Source: Flavobacterium ajazii (GTDB lineage Bacteria > Bacteroidota > Bacteroidia > Flavobacteriales > Flavobacteriaceae). Taken from it: a stretch of DNA of 64,000 bases. This document shows, in pieces, positions 22,093 to 29,732 of the stretch. Under the pieces are notes generated by a model, which saw only the letters and a list, made by a program, of their open reading frames with translations, had not been told where the DNA came from and searched no databases. The position numbers were made by a program, and so were the translations under genes. Positions within the stretch are counted from its first letter, which is position 1, and every line of letters begins with the position of its first letter. The DNA lies in contig NZ_JAAEHL010000013.1 in the NCBI RefSeq assembly GCF_010614725.1, forward strand, positions 62,001-126,000, given 5' to 3'.

Positions 22093-23952
22093 TTAGCCCT
22101 CATTTTCTTTAATGATAGGTAAACATCTAGAAATATTTTCAAATATATGTCTAAAATTTTCCCAACTTTTGTCTGAAATTTGTATTTCCTTGTTAAATAT
22201 CGATTGTGCAAATTTTTCTTTAGGGAGAGCAAGATTAGCGGACTCTCTATTGTATACATTAGATTCTATGATGGTTTTTTTTCCTGCTTTATTAATATTT
22301 TGATTATCTCCGCCCAGATTTAATGATGAATCCGTAAGATGAATTTTACTGTCTTTGTGAAATTCATCACCAATAAATAATCTGTAACCTCCGATTTTTG
22401 TTTTTATTTCGTCTTCAGAAAATAAAAATTCTGTAGAAATGTTATTAGGTTCAATTTTGAAAGAAAAAATATTTTTCTCTTTTTCGTTTATAACAGTTAT
22501 GCTGTTATTGTCTGAATCAAATATTCCAATTCTTATTTTAAAATTATTTACGTCAATATTTCTTGTTTTACTCAAAGATTCGAGATAAGCTCTAAGTTTT
22601 GTATCACTAAGTTCATTTATTTCAGTAGTATTGCAAATTTTTTCCTTTACATCATTTTCTGTACCATAGCGATAAAAATAATTACTCTTAATCTCTAAAA
22701 ATTCTTCTTTTGAATGAAAATATTCTAAAGCTTTTAGAATATATTTCCAATCAGTTTTTCCCTCAGTAATTACTAATATATCTTTCTCTGATTCTACATG
22801 AGCTTCTAATTCTTTAATCCGTCCTGCTTGATCGTCAATCTTATCATAGAATTGTTTATTGACTTTTTTTAATTCAGAATATTCCTCTTTATTAATTTGT
22901 AGAATTCTATTTGGATAAATATTTTTCTTGTAAACTTCATAATAAGAAGTATTTTCTGGTGCAAGAGCTATTGTGGCTGGCGAATGAGTTGTTAAAATAA
23001 CAATGATGCCTTTCTCGAGGTAGTATTTTTTTATAACAATAAAAAAACTTTCTATCAAAGAAGGATTTAAAACAGCATCAAACTCATCAAGTAGCAGTAT
23101 TTTCTTGTCTTCGTTATCAATTCTTTTTAAAGAATTAAAACATAATGAAATAATCGTTTTTTCACCATCAGATAAATTTTTCAACTCTCTATATTCCTCT
23201 TTTATGATTTTGCCTTCATCATCGATTTGAAAAAGCAAAGGAGTTTCTGTAAGTTCGCCATGATTAATTTCGAAATTATCCTTAAATCGATATTCTAATT
23301 TTAATTTTTCAAATAATTCATTTAGTTCTGCCCAAGGAGCTTTTCCTAAAGTTAAAGGATTAAAAGCTGGGCCATCTATTTTTCCTGCATTTTGTTGACC
23401 TTTTGCAATATCACTAGCATGATTGTAAAACAACTCTCCAATAATGTCACTAAACACATCATCTTGTTTCCATATAAACTTACGATCTCTTAATTTATTT
23501 CTAAAAATATCTTCAGATATATTTATTGAATCTGGGACATATAGATCTCCAAGTACTTTTTTTAGTTGTTCCCAAGAACCTCTATAACTTTTATCCTCCC
23601 GAGCTCTATTATAATTTTTATAGTAATTGTATGCTTGGTCAATTGAACTATTAATTGTTGTAGATGAAGCTTTCACAACTTCAGCTACAATAAGATTATT
23701 TTTATGTGTGATATATTCTATATTTAAACTTGTAATATTTGCGCCATCAATTTTAATATCACTTAATATATCTTTAGGAGGTATACCTAGAAAAGAGATA
23801 TTAATTTCTTTACCATATAAGATATTTAAAAATTGTGATTTTCCTGAACCATTAATTCCAGATAATATTATTAAATCTCCTTCTAATTCAGTTTCAAAAC
23901 CTTCATCAAAAGATTTATATTTTTCATTTAATTTAATGTAGACTTTTTTCAT
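22093..23952 (-). CDS. SMC-like AAA ATPase with C-terminal TOPRIM-like domain (OLD-like)
   Basis: A 619-residue protein. The ABC-type ATPase half has Walker A GINGSGKS (residues 32-39). An insertion of about 200 residues follows, then the signature LKNLSDGEKTIISL, Walker B KILLLDEFDAVLNPSL and the switch histidine in LTTHSPATIALAP. After a coiled-coil-like linker (about 370-392), DILVITEGKTDWKYILKAL provides the TOPRIM-like glutamate, and RIGIFDSDNNS supplies a DxD-type acidic pair. This arrangement matches OLD-family nucleases and related anti-phage ATPases. No helicase (GajB), second effector or methylase is next to it, so it may act alone. The gene is AT-rich and sits beside REP hairpins and gene fragments, which suggests acquisition by transfer. 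Defence is an inference from family and setting. Confidence 0.78.
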   Translation of the reverse strand: MKKVYIKLNEKYKSFDEGFETELEGDLIILSGINGSGKSQFLNILYGKEINISFLGIPPKDILSDIKIDGANITSLNIEYITHKNNLIVAEVVKASSTTINSSIDQAYNYYKNYNRAREDKSYRGSWEQLKKVLGDLYVPDSINISEDIFRNKLRDRKFIWKQDDVFSDIIGELFYNHASDIAKGQQNAGKIDGPAFNPLTLGKAPWAELNELFEKLKLEYRFKDNFEINHGELTETPLLFQIDDEGKIIKEEYRELKNLSDGEKTIISLCFNSLKRIDNEDKKILLLDEFDAVLNPSLIESFFIVIKKYYLEKGIIVILTTHSPATIALAPENTSYYEVYKKNIYPNRILQINKEEYSELKKVNKQFYDKIDDQAGRIKELEAHVESEKDILVITEGKTDWKYILKALEYFHSKEEFLEIKSNYFYRYGTENDVKEKICNTTEINELSDTKLRAYLESLSKTRNIDVNNFKIRIGIFDSDNNSITVINEKEKNIFSFKIEPNNISTEFLFSEDEIKTKIGGYRLFIGDEFHKDSKIHLTDSSLNLGGDNQNINKAGKKTIIESNVYNRESANLALPKEKFAQSIFNKEIQISDKSWENFRHIFENISRCLPIIKENEG

Positions 23953-24023
23953 TGGATAATTCGGTTAGATTTTATGCTTCTATCAAACATAACAAATTTT
24001 TCTTATAAAAGTTAATCAATATA

Positions 24024-24064
24024 AAAAGCCAGAAATATATGTAAACATAATTTCTGGCTCTTTT
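24024..24064 (-). terminator. Terminator of the thr operon
   Basis: GAGCCAGAAAT / ATTTCTGGC (13-bp class stem, arms about 24024-24036 and 24049-24064), with a T-run in the minus-strand direction just past the thrC stop. Confidence 0.75.
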
Positions 24065-24084
24065 AATTTTATAAAGAATAAATA

Positions 24085-25374
24085 TTACCCCAAGAAACTC
24101 TTCAACTCCTCATAACTAGAAATCTTAACACTAACTTTCTCCTCATTAATAACACTCTCAATCTGAGCAGGAATAGGAAGTGTAATTCCTAAAGCAGGTT
24201 CAACAACATCTAAGAATTTAATAGGATGAGCGGTTTCTAAGAAAATACCAATTGCGTTAGGGTATTTCTCCAATTCTTTTTTCAAACCTAAATAACCAAC
24301 AGCACCGTGCGGTTCTGCAATGTAACCGTCTGTGTTATAAATATTTTTTAGAGCAACTAAGGTTTCTTCATCAGTATAGCTATAAGAAGAAAAGTCTTTT
24401 TCGAATGCTTTTAAGTCATTGTTGTATAATTCCTGAATTCTAATAAAGTTGCTTGGGTTTCCAACGTCCATGGCGTTAGAAATTGTTGCTTTAGAAGGTT
24501 TTGGGTCGTATTTTCCGTTTTCTAAGAATCTTGGTACGGTGTCGTTTACGTTTGTAGATGCTACAAAATGCTCAATTGGCAAACCTAATTTTTTTGCCAT
24601 AATTCCGGCACAGATATTTCCGAAGTTTCCGCTTGGGCAAGAGAAAACCAATGGTTTGTTCTGGTTTTTCAAAGCTTTGTAAGCAAAGAAGAAATAAAAC
24701 ATTTGAGGCAGCCAGCGCGCAATATTAATAGAATTCGCCGAAGTCAGGTTTTTATGCGCTAAAGTTTCATCTAAAAACGCTTTTTTTACCATATCCTGAC
24801 AATCGTCAAAAACACCGTCAACTTCCAGTGCTTTTATGTTTTGTCCTAAAGTAGTCAATTGTTTTTCCTGAATATCGCTCACTTTTCCAGACGGATATAA
24901 AATGACAACATCAACGCCGTCAACGCCTAAAAATCCGCTTGCAACCGCGCCGCCTGTATCTCCGGAAGTGGCTACTAAAACGGTGTTTTTAGAATCTTTT
25001 TTGTCTTTGTTGAAATAACCCAGACAACGAGACATAAATCGTGCTCCAACGTCTTTAAATGCCATTGTCGGTCCGTGGAATAATTCTAACGAATAGATTC
25101 CGTTTTCGACTTTCACCACCGGAAAATCAAAAACTAAGGTCTCAGCAATGATTTCTTTTAGTTTCTCTGCTGGGATTTCGTCTCCAACAAATTGTTTTAT
25201 CGCTTCAAAAGCAATTTCTTCGTGGCTTAAACTTTCGATTTTATCAAAAAAAGAAGGATCAAGCGGTGTAATACTTTCCGGAAAATATAATCCTTTATCA
25301 CTCGCTAATCCTTGTATCACAGCTTCCTGAAAAGAAACTTTTGGGGCATTATGGTTTAAACTGTAGTATTTCAT
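24085..25374 (-). CDS. thrC: Threonine synthase
   Basis: A 429-residue PLP enzyme that converts O-phosphohomoserine to threonine, the last step of the pathway. The N-terminus MKYYSLNHNAPKVSFQEAV is typical. LELFHGPTMAFKDVGARFM contains the PLP-binding lysine, VLVATSGDTGGAVASGF the phosphate-binding loop, and SCPSGNFGNICAGIMAKKLG and NAMDVGNPSNF the active-site loops. The start at 25374 was chosen because the longer frame adds a non-homologous hydrophobic leader. It is the third gene of thrA-thrB-thrC, but 330 bp separate it from thrB, with a long inverted repeat between, so it may also be expressed separately. Confidence 0.96.
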   Translation of the reverse strand: MKYYSLNHNAPKVSFQEAVIQGLASDKGLYFPESITPLDPSFFDKIESLSHEEIAFEAIKQFVGDEIPAEKLKEIIAETLVFDFPVVKVENGIYSLELFHGPTMAFKDVGARFMSRCLGYFNKDKKDSKNTVLVATSGDTGGAVASGFLGVDGVDVVILYPSGKVSDIQEKQLTTLGQNIKALEVDGVFDDCQDMVKKAFLDETLAHKNLTSANSINIARWLPQMFYFFFAYKALKNQNKPLVFSCPSGNFGNICAGIMAKKLGLPIEHFVASTNVNDTVPRFLENGKYDPKPSKATISNAMDVGNPSNFIRIQELYNNDLKAFEKDFSSYSYTDEETLVALKNIYNTDGYIAEPHGAVGYLGLKKELEKYPNAIGIFLETAHPIKFLDVVEPALGITLPIPAQIESVINEEKVSVKISSYEELKSFLG

Positions 25375-25494
25375 TGTGTTGTTTTTGCTTAGAAAAAAGA
25401 GAATAGAAAATAGAATACAGACTTTTTGTGAAATCAAATTCCAATTTTTTAAATTCCAAATTCCAATATTTTATTTATAATTTTTTTAAGTTCT

Positions 25495-25633
25495 TTTGTC
25501 ATTTCGACGGAGGAGAAATCACACTAGAAACTCGACAACAGGGCGTTGCTCTCCCTCAGTGATTTCTCCTTCGTCGAAATGACAAACCAAATGTGTCTTA
25601 CTTTGTGTGGGCTTCGACTCCGCTCAGCCTGAC
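25495..25633. repeat. 28-bp inverted repeat plus one GACTCCGCTCAG word between thrB and thrC
   Basis: Arms 25495-25522 and 25559-25586 (TTTGTCATTTCGACGGAGGA... and its complement) match at 27 of 28 positions. A single copy of the CTTCGACTCCGCTCAG word follows at 25611-25633. The rest of the 329-bp gap is AT-rich spacer with repeated TTAATACTT words. Confidence 0.8.
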
Positions 25634-25703
25634 AAACGTTTCGTGTAAGTCTTAATACTTAATTCTTCGTACTTAATACTTTTCACAATTCACATCTCAC
25701 ATT

Positions 25704-26627
25704 TTACAAAATGCGTACACCATCCGGATTAATTTTCGAAACGTGAATTTCATATGGTAAATTCATTTTCTCGTAAACGTCGCTCATGGCTTTTGCGATT
25801 TGGTTTGCTGTGTCTTTTCCTTTGCTTAAAGCGAAAATAGACGGACCGGAACCTGAAATTCCAGAGCCTAAAGCACCGTTTTCGTAAGCAGTTTGTTTGA
25901 TTAAATCAAATCCCGGAATTAAAACGCTTCGTACTGGCTCAACGATTTCGTCATGAAGCGATCTTCCAATTAAATCGTAATCTTTGGTGTAAAGCCCCGC
26001 TACAAGTCCGCCTACGTTACCCCATTGCGTGATGGCGCTTTTTAGGGAAACATTTTGTTTTAAAACCGAACGTGCGTCAGAGGTTTTTAACTCGATTTGT
26101 GGATGAACCACCGTTGCGTACAATTCTTCCGGGCTGTCAATTCTGATAATATCTAAAGGCGAATAACTTCTTACCAAAGTAAAAGCGCCTAAAAGGGCAG
26201 GAGCAACGTTATCAGCATGAGCATTTCCGCTGGCTAATTTTTCGCCCTGCATCGCAAACTGAACCAAATCTTTACGGGAATAAGGTCTTCCCAATAATTC
26301 ATTGATTCCGAAAACCGCTCCGGCAGAACTTGCAGCGCTGCTTCCGATTCCGCTTCCGGCTTTGATATTTTTATAAATTTCGATTTCAAATCCAAAATCC
26401 AGTTCGTCCAAAGTTGCCAACATAGCCAAAGCCGCCACACCCGAAACGTTTTTCTCGGTTTCAAGAGGCAAATCGGCCCCCACAATTTTAGTGATTCGAA
26501 CACCTTTTTGATCGACTTTTCGAACAATCATTTCATCGCCCGCATTGTCTAAGCAAAGTCCCAATACGTCAAATCCGCATGAGAGGTTGGCGATAGTTGC
26601 CGGGCAAAATAGTTTTATTTCTTTCAT
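25704..26627 (-). CDS. thrB: Homoserine kinase
   Basis: A 307-residue GHMP kinase that phosphorylates homoserine with ATP in threonine synthesis. Signatures are FCPATIANLSCGFDVLGLCL at the N-terminus, the phosphate loop IKAGSGIGSSAASSAGAVFGINELLG (PxxxGLGSSAA type) at about residues 88-113, and NGALGSGISGSGPSIFAL near the C-terminus (GHMP motif 3). The length is normal. It lies 97 bp downstream of thrA and upstream of thrC on the same strand. A tandem of GTTTCAG words and its complement fills the thrA-thrB gap. Confidence 0.96.
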   Translation of the reverse strand: MKEIKLFCPATIANLSCGFDVLGLCLDNAGDEMIVRKVDQKGVRITKIVGADLPLETEKNVSGVAALAMLATLDELDFGFEIEIYKNIKAGSGIGSSAASSAGAVFGINELLGRPYSRKDLVQFAMQGEKLASGNAHADNVAPALLGAFTLVRSYSPLDIIRIDSPEELYATVVHPQIELKTSDARSVLKQNVSLKSAITQWGNVGGLVAGLYTKDYDLIGRSLHDEIVEPVRSVLIPGFDLIKQTAYENGALGSGISGSGPSIFALSKGKDTANQIAKAMSDVYEKMNLPYEIHVSKINPDGVRIL

Positions 26628-26635
26628 TTCTGGTT

Positions 26636-26716
26636 GTTTCAGGTTTCAGGTTTCAGGTTTCAAGTTTAACCGCAAGGTTCGCAAAGTTTAGCAACTTGAA
26701 ACATGAAACTTGAAAC
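26636..26716. repeat. GTTTCAG tandem words with facing TGAAAC words (thrA-thrB gap)
   Basis: About four GTTTCAG/GTTTCAA units on the left (26636-26667) face AACTTGAAAC and ATGAAACTTGAAAC on the right (26693-26716). Folded, they form a long imperfect hairpin within the operon. A similar tract occurs at 12475-12500 beside ddl. Confidence 0.6.
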
Positions 26717-26723
26717 AAAAAAA

Positions 26724-29171
26724 TTATATATTTCCTATACGAATTACATCCGCAAAAATTCCTGAAGCAGTTACGGCAGCACCGGCACCAGCTCCTTTGA
26801 TCAATAACGGCTGGTCTACGTAACGATCTGTGTAGAAAAGCACGATATTGTCTTTTCCTTCCAAATTATAGAAAGGGTGGTCTTTTGCAATGAACTGAAG
26901 GCCTACGTTTGCTTTTCCGTTTTCAAATTGCGCTACAAATTTTAGGCGGGATTCTTTTTCGTTGGCTTCTTTCAAAATATTCTCAAAATGCGAAGCATGT
27001 GTAATCAATGATTTGAAAAAATCTTCGTTGTTTGTGGTTTTCATGCACTCGTCCGGTAAGAAAGACAGATTCTCGATGTCTTCGATTTCCATTTGATAAC
27101 CGCTTTCGCGAATTAAAATCAGGATTTTACGAGCCACGTCGATTCCGCTTAAGTCGATTTTCGGATCCGGTTCTGTGAATCCCTGAACTCCGGCTTCTTT
27201 TACTACATCGTGGAAAGAATTATTTTCATCAAAATTGTTAAAAATAAAGTTCAGACTTCCGGATAAAACCGCCTGAATTTTATGCACTTTATCTCCGGAT
27301 GCAATTAGATTTTTTACGGTATCGATAATTGGTAATCCCGCACCAACATTCGTTTCAAATAAAAACGGAGCGTTGTATTGACGAGATAAGCTTTTTAGTT
27401 TTTTATAATTGTCGTACGCAGATGAACAGGCAATTTTGTTGCAGGTTACAACTGCAATACTTTCTTTTAAAAATTTTTCATACATTTCAGAAACGCTTGC
27501 ATTTGCTGTGATATCTACGAAAATGCTGTTTCTTAAATTCAGTTCTTTGGCACGGGCGATGAATTCTGTTGGAATAGCCGCTTCTCCTTTATCTAAAGTA
27601 GACTGCCAGTCTTTAAGAGAAATTCCGTCTTCGTCAAAAATCATTTTTCTTGAGTTAGACAAAGCAATCACACGAACATTGATTTTTAAAACATCTTTTA
27701 AGAATTTTTTCTGACTGTGAATCTGTTCGATAAATTTCTCACCCACATTTCCAACACCCATTACAAATAAATTCAGCTGTTTGGTGTTTTCTTCGAAGAA
27801 GTTTTCGTGTAAGGTATTCAGTGCTTTTTTAACATCTCTTTCGTTGATTACCGCTGAGATATTTCTTTCTGAAGCACCTTGGGCAATCGCACGGATGTTT
27901 ACGTTGTTTTTTCCTAAAGTACTGAACATTCTTCCGCTCAGACCCTGGTGGTTTTTCATGTTTTCACCTACCAAAGCAATAATGCAAAGGTCTTTTTCAA
28001 CAATGCAAGGATCGATTTTATTTTGTAAAATTTCAACTTCAAATGCTTTGTTGATGGCTTCTTCGGCATTTTCAGCATCCGAATTCAGAATTCCGATACA
28101 GATAGAATGTTCAGAAGAGGCCTGAGTGATAAAAATAACATTGATTTTTTCGTGTGACAATACTTCAAACAAACGTTTTGAAGAACCTGAAACGCCAATC
28201 ATTCCAGGACCTTCCAATGTCAATAACGAAATGTTGTCAATATGGCTAATTCCTCTTACAGCTGCACCATTTGAAGGCGCCTGATTTGTGATTAGAGTTC
28301 CTTCTGCTTCCGGTTCAAAAGTGTTTTTGATTAAAATCGGAATATTTTTTCTTAAAACTGGCTGAATTGTTGGCGGATACAACACTTTCGCACCAAAATG
28401 AGACAATTCCATTGCTTCCTGATACGAAATGTTTGCAATTGGCTGTGCCTGTTTTACAATTTTTGGGTTGGCAGTAAACATTCCGTTTACATCTGTCCAG
28501 ATTTCAAGCTGTTCAGCATTCATTGCTCCGGCAATGATAGCCGCAGTATAGTCAGAACCTCCACGTCCTAACGTTGATGTGATTCCGTCAAGGGTCTGGG
28601 CAATAAAGCCGGGTAAAATATTAATTTTTGACTGATTTTCTGCGAAATATTCCTGAATCAGGACATTTGAAATTTCAAAATTTACAACCGCTTTACTAAA
28701 ATCATTATTGGTTTTGATTAAGTCGCGGCTGTCTTTATAAACAGCATCTTTGCTAATTTGCTGATAAGCCTGAGCAATAATATAAGAGGAAAGCAGTTCA
28801 CCGAAACTCAAAATAGTATCGGCAGTTCTTGGAGATAATTCGCCCAAAAGGAAACAGCCGTCCAGTAAAGTTTCTAAATGATTGATGATTCTTTTTACGT
28901 GGCTTAACAAACTGCTTTGTTCGCTAACAGGAATCAGTTCTTTTAATGTATCTAAGTGTTTTTTCTCGATTTCTGCAACTATGTCTCTAAAGCTTTCATC
29001 ATTTTCGGCTGCTTTTGCTGCTGCCAGATGAAGCAAATCAGTTACTTTGCTTAATGCTGAAACGACTACAACTAATTTGTCATTTTTTGCTTTTTGACTA
29101 ACAATTTCGAGAACGAGTTTTATATTTTGTGCATTGGCTACAGAAGTTCCGCCAAATTTTAATACTTTCAT
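26724..29171 (-). CDS. thrA: Bifunctional aspartate kinase / homoserine dehydrogenase I
   Basis: An 815-residue fusion catalysing the first and third steps from aspartate to homoserine. The N-terminal kinase starts MKVLKFGGTSVANAQ and contains TLGRGGSDYTAAIIAGAM and EIWTDVNGMFTANP. Two ACT-type regulatory regions follow (about 310-460; LEGPGMIGVSGSSKRLFEVL, IALVGENMKNHQGLSGRMF). The dehydrogenase begins LFVMGVGNVGEKFIEQI (NAD(P) fold) and includes SGSLNFIFNNF and GFTEPDPKIDLSGIDVARKI. The start at 29171 is chosen over an upstream in-frame ATG at 29231, because MKVLKFGGTS is the family's normal N-terminus and the upstream ATG abuts the attenuator U-run. Control by the Thr/Ile-codon leader just upstream is expected, along with feedback by threonine. 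Confidence 0.96.
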   Translation of the reverse strand: MKVLKFGGTSVANAQNIKLVLEIVSQKAKNDKLVVVVSALSKVTDLLHLAAAKAAENDESFRDIVAEIEKKHLDTLKELIPVSEQSSLLSHVKRIINHLETLLDGCFLLGELSPRTADTILSFGELLSSYIIAQAYQQISKDAVYKDSRDLIKTNNDFSKAVVNFEISNVLIQEYFAENQSKINILPGFIAQTLDGITSTLGRGGSDYTAAIIAGAMNAEQLEIWTDVNGMFTANPKIVKQAQPIANISYQEAMELSHFGAKVLYPPTIQPVLRKNIPILIKNTFEPEAEGTLITNQAPSNGAAVRGISHIDNISLLTLEGPGMIGVSGSSKRLFEVLSHEKINVIFITQASSEHSICIGILNSDAENAEEAINKAFEVEILQNKIDPCIVEKDLCIIALVGENMKNHQGLSGRMFSTLGKNNVNIRAIAQGASERNISAVINERDVKKALNTLHENFFEENTKQLNLFVMGVGNVGEKFIEQIHSQKKFLKDVLKINVRVIALSNSRKMIFDEDGISLKDWQSTLDKGEAAIPTEFIARAKELNLRNSIFVDITANASVSEMYEKFLKESIAVVTCNKIACSSAYDNYKKLKSLSRQYNAPFLFETNVGAGLPIIDTVKNLIASGDKVHKIQAVLSGSLNFIFNNFDENNSFHDVVKEAGVQGFTEPDPKIDLSGIDVARKILILIRESGYQMEIEDIENLSFLPDECMKTTNNEDFFKSLITHASHFENILKEANEKESRLKFVAQFENGKANVGLQFIAKDHPFYNLEGKDNIVLFYTDRYVDQPLLIKGAGAGAAVTASGIFADVIRIGNI

Positions 29172-29232
29172 TTTTGATGTTTTTTCTTTTATGCAAATAT
29201 TTTTATGTATCCAAAGACTTTCTTCTTTCATG

Positions 29233-29285
29233 AAAAAAGTATAGATAACCAGGATTATATGTAAAAATGTATACCCCTAAGGGGT
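29233..29285 (-). promoter_or_regulatory. Putative transcription attenuator of the thr operon
   Basis: Read on the minus strand, four segments can pair alternately. Segment 1 is UACCCC and segment 2 is GGGGUAU, giving a 1:2 hairpin that holds the leader stop codon in its loop. Segment 3 is AUAUAAUCC, which pairs with segment 2 with one mismatch. Segment 4 is GUUAUCUAU, which pairs with segment 3 with one bulge and is followed by six U. The 3:4 hairpin plus U-run is the terminator, and 2:3 the antiterminator. The stems are AU-rich and assigned by eye. Confidence 0.6.
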
Positions 29286-29378
29286 AGTAATTGTTGTAGT
29301 AGTAATTGTGGTAACAGCTAAAGCAACTCTTGTCTGAGTTGTTATTGAAGATTGATATTTTAAGCTGTTATTTTTCAT
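29277..29378 (-). CDS. thrL: thr operon leader peptide
   Basis: A 33-codon gene whose peptide begins MKNNSLKYQSSITTQT and ends AVTTITTTTITTP. It has 11 threonine and 3 isoleucine codons, of which 8 Thr and 2 Ile fall in the last 11 residues, just as in E. coli ThrL although the sequences are otherwise unrelated. The gene lies 105 bp upstream of the thrA start on the same strand and ends inside the attenuator hairpin 1:2. A -7 box lies 12 bp before the ATG. Ribosome stalling at these codons when charged Thr- or Ile-tRNA is scarce would favour the antiterminator and raise expression of thrA-thrB-thrC. The peptide itself probably has no other function. Confidence 0.85.
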   Translation of the reverse strand: MKNNSLKYQSSITTQTRVALAVTTITTTTITTP

Positions 29379-29389
29379 TTTTGATTTTT

Positions 29390-29397
29390 CAAAAGTA
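29390..29397 (-). promoter_or_regulatory. -7 box (TACTTTTG) of the thr operon
   Basis: On the minus strand TACTTTTG matches TAnnTTTG. The leader peptide ATG is 12 nt downstream. The 354-bp gap to hutH otherwise holds AT-rich sequence and the hutH promoter; nothing else is supported. Confidence 0.5.
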
Positions 29398-29696
29398 CAG
29401 TTTTTTGTAAAAGTTAAAAAGATAAATTTTCTTTTTGCGAATATTTTAATAATTCAAATGATAAAAAATCAATATTGAGTATTTGTTAAAATTAAATATA
29501 TTAAGTTGAGGTTTTGATATATTTTGAGTGTTTTTTGATAAAGATTTACCGAATTACAGACTTGCTTTTCAAAGAGTAAAATAGATTAAAATCAATACTG
29601 TGCCACTGTATTTAGCATTATGAAATGAATAATTGTTTAGAATCACTTTTATAGAAAATACAATTATTGTGATAAAATGTTGTTTTTTAATGCTGA

Positions 29697-29724
29697 TTTG
29701 TTGAATTTTGGCGTTTTAAATTTG
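29697..29724 (+). promoter_or_regulatory. Candidate hutH promoter
   Basis: TTTG at 29697-29700 and TAAATTTG at 29717-29724, spacing 16. The ATG is at 29733, so the message would be almost leaderless. Confidence 0.4.
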
Positions 29725-29732
29725 AAAGCATC

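Noticed and set aside
20286..23952. The XRE, 167-residue and ATPase genes as one defence operon
   Set aside because: Although all are on the minus strand, the ATPase lies 2.9 kb upstream of the XRE operon, with repeats, fragments and a divergent promoter between. No common transcript is supported; at most they share an accessory segment.
29697..29724. A riboswitch before hutH
   Set aside because: The -7 box is only 8 bp before the start codon, leaving no room for a structured leader.
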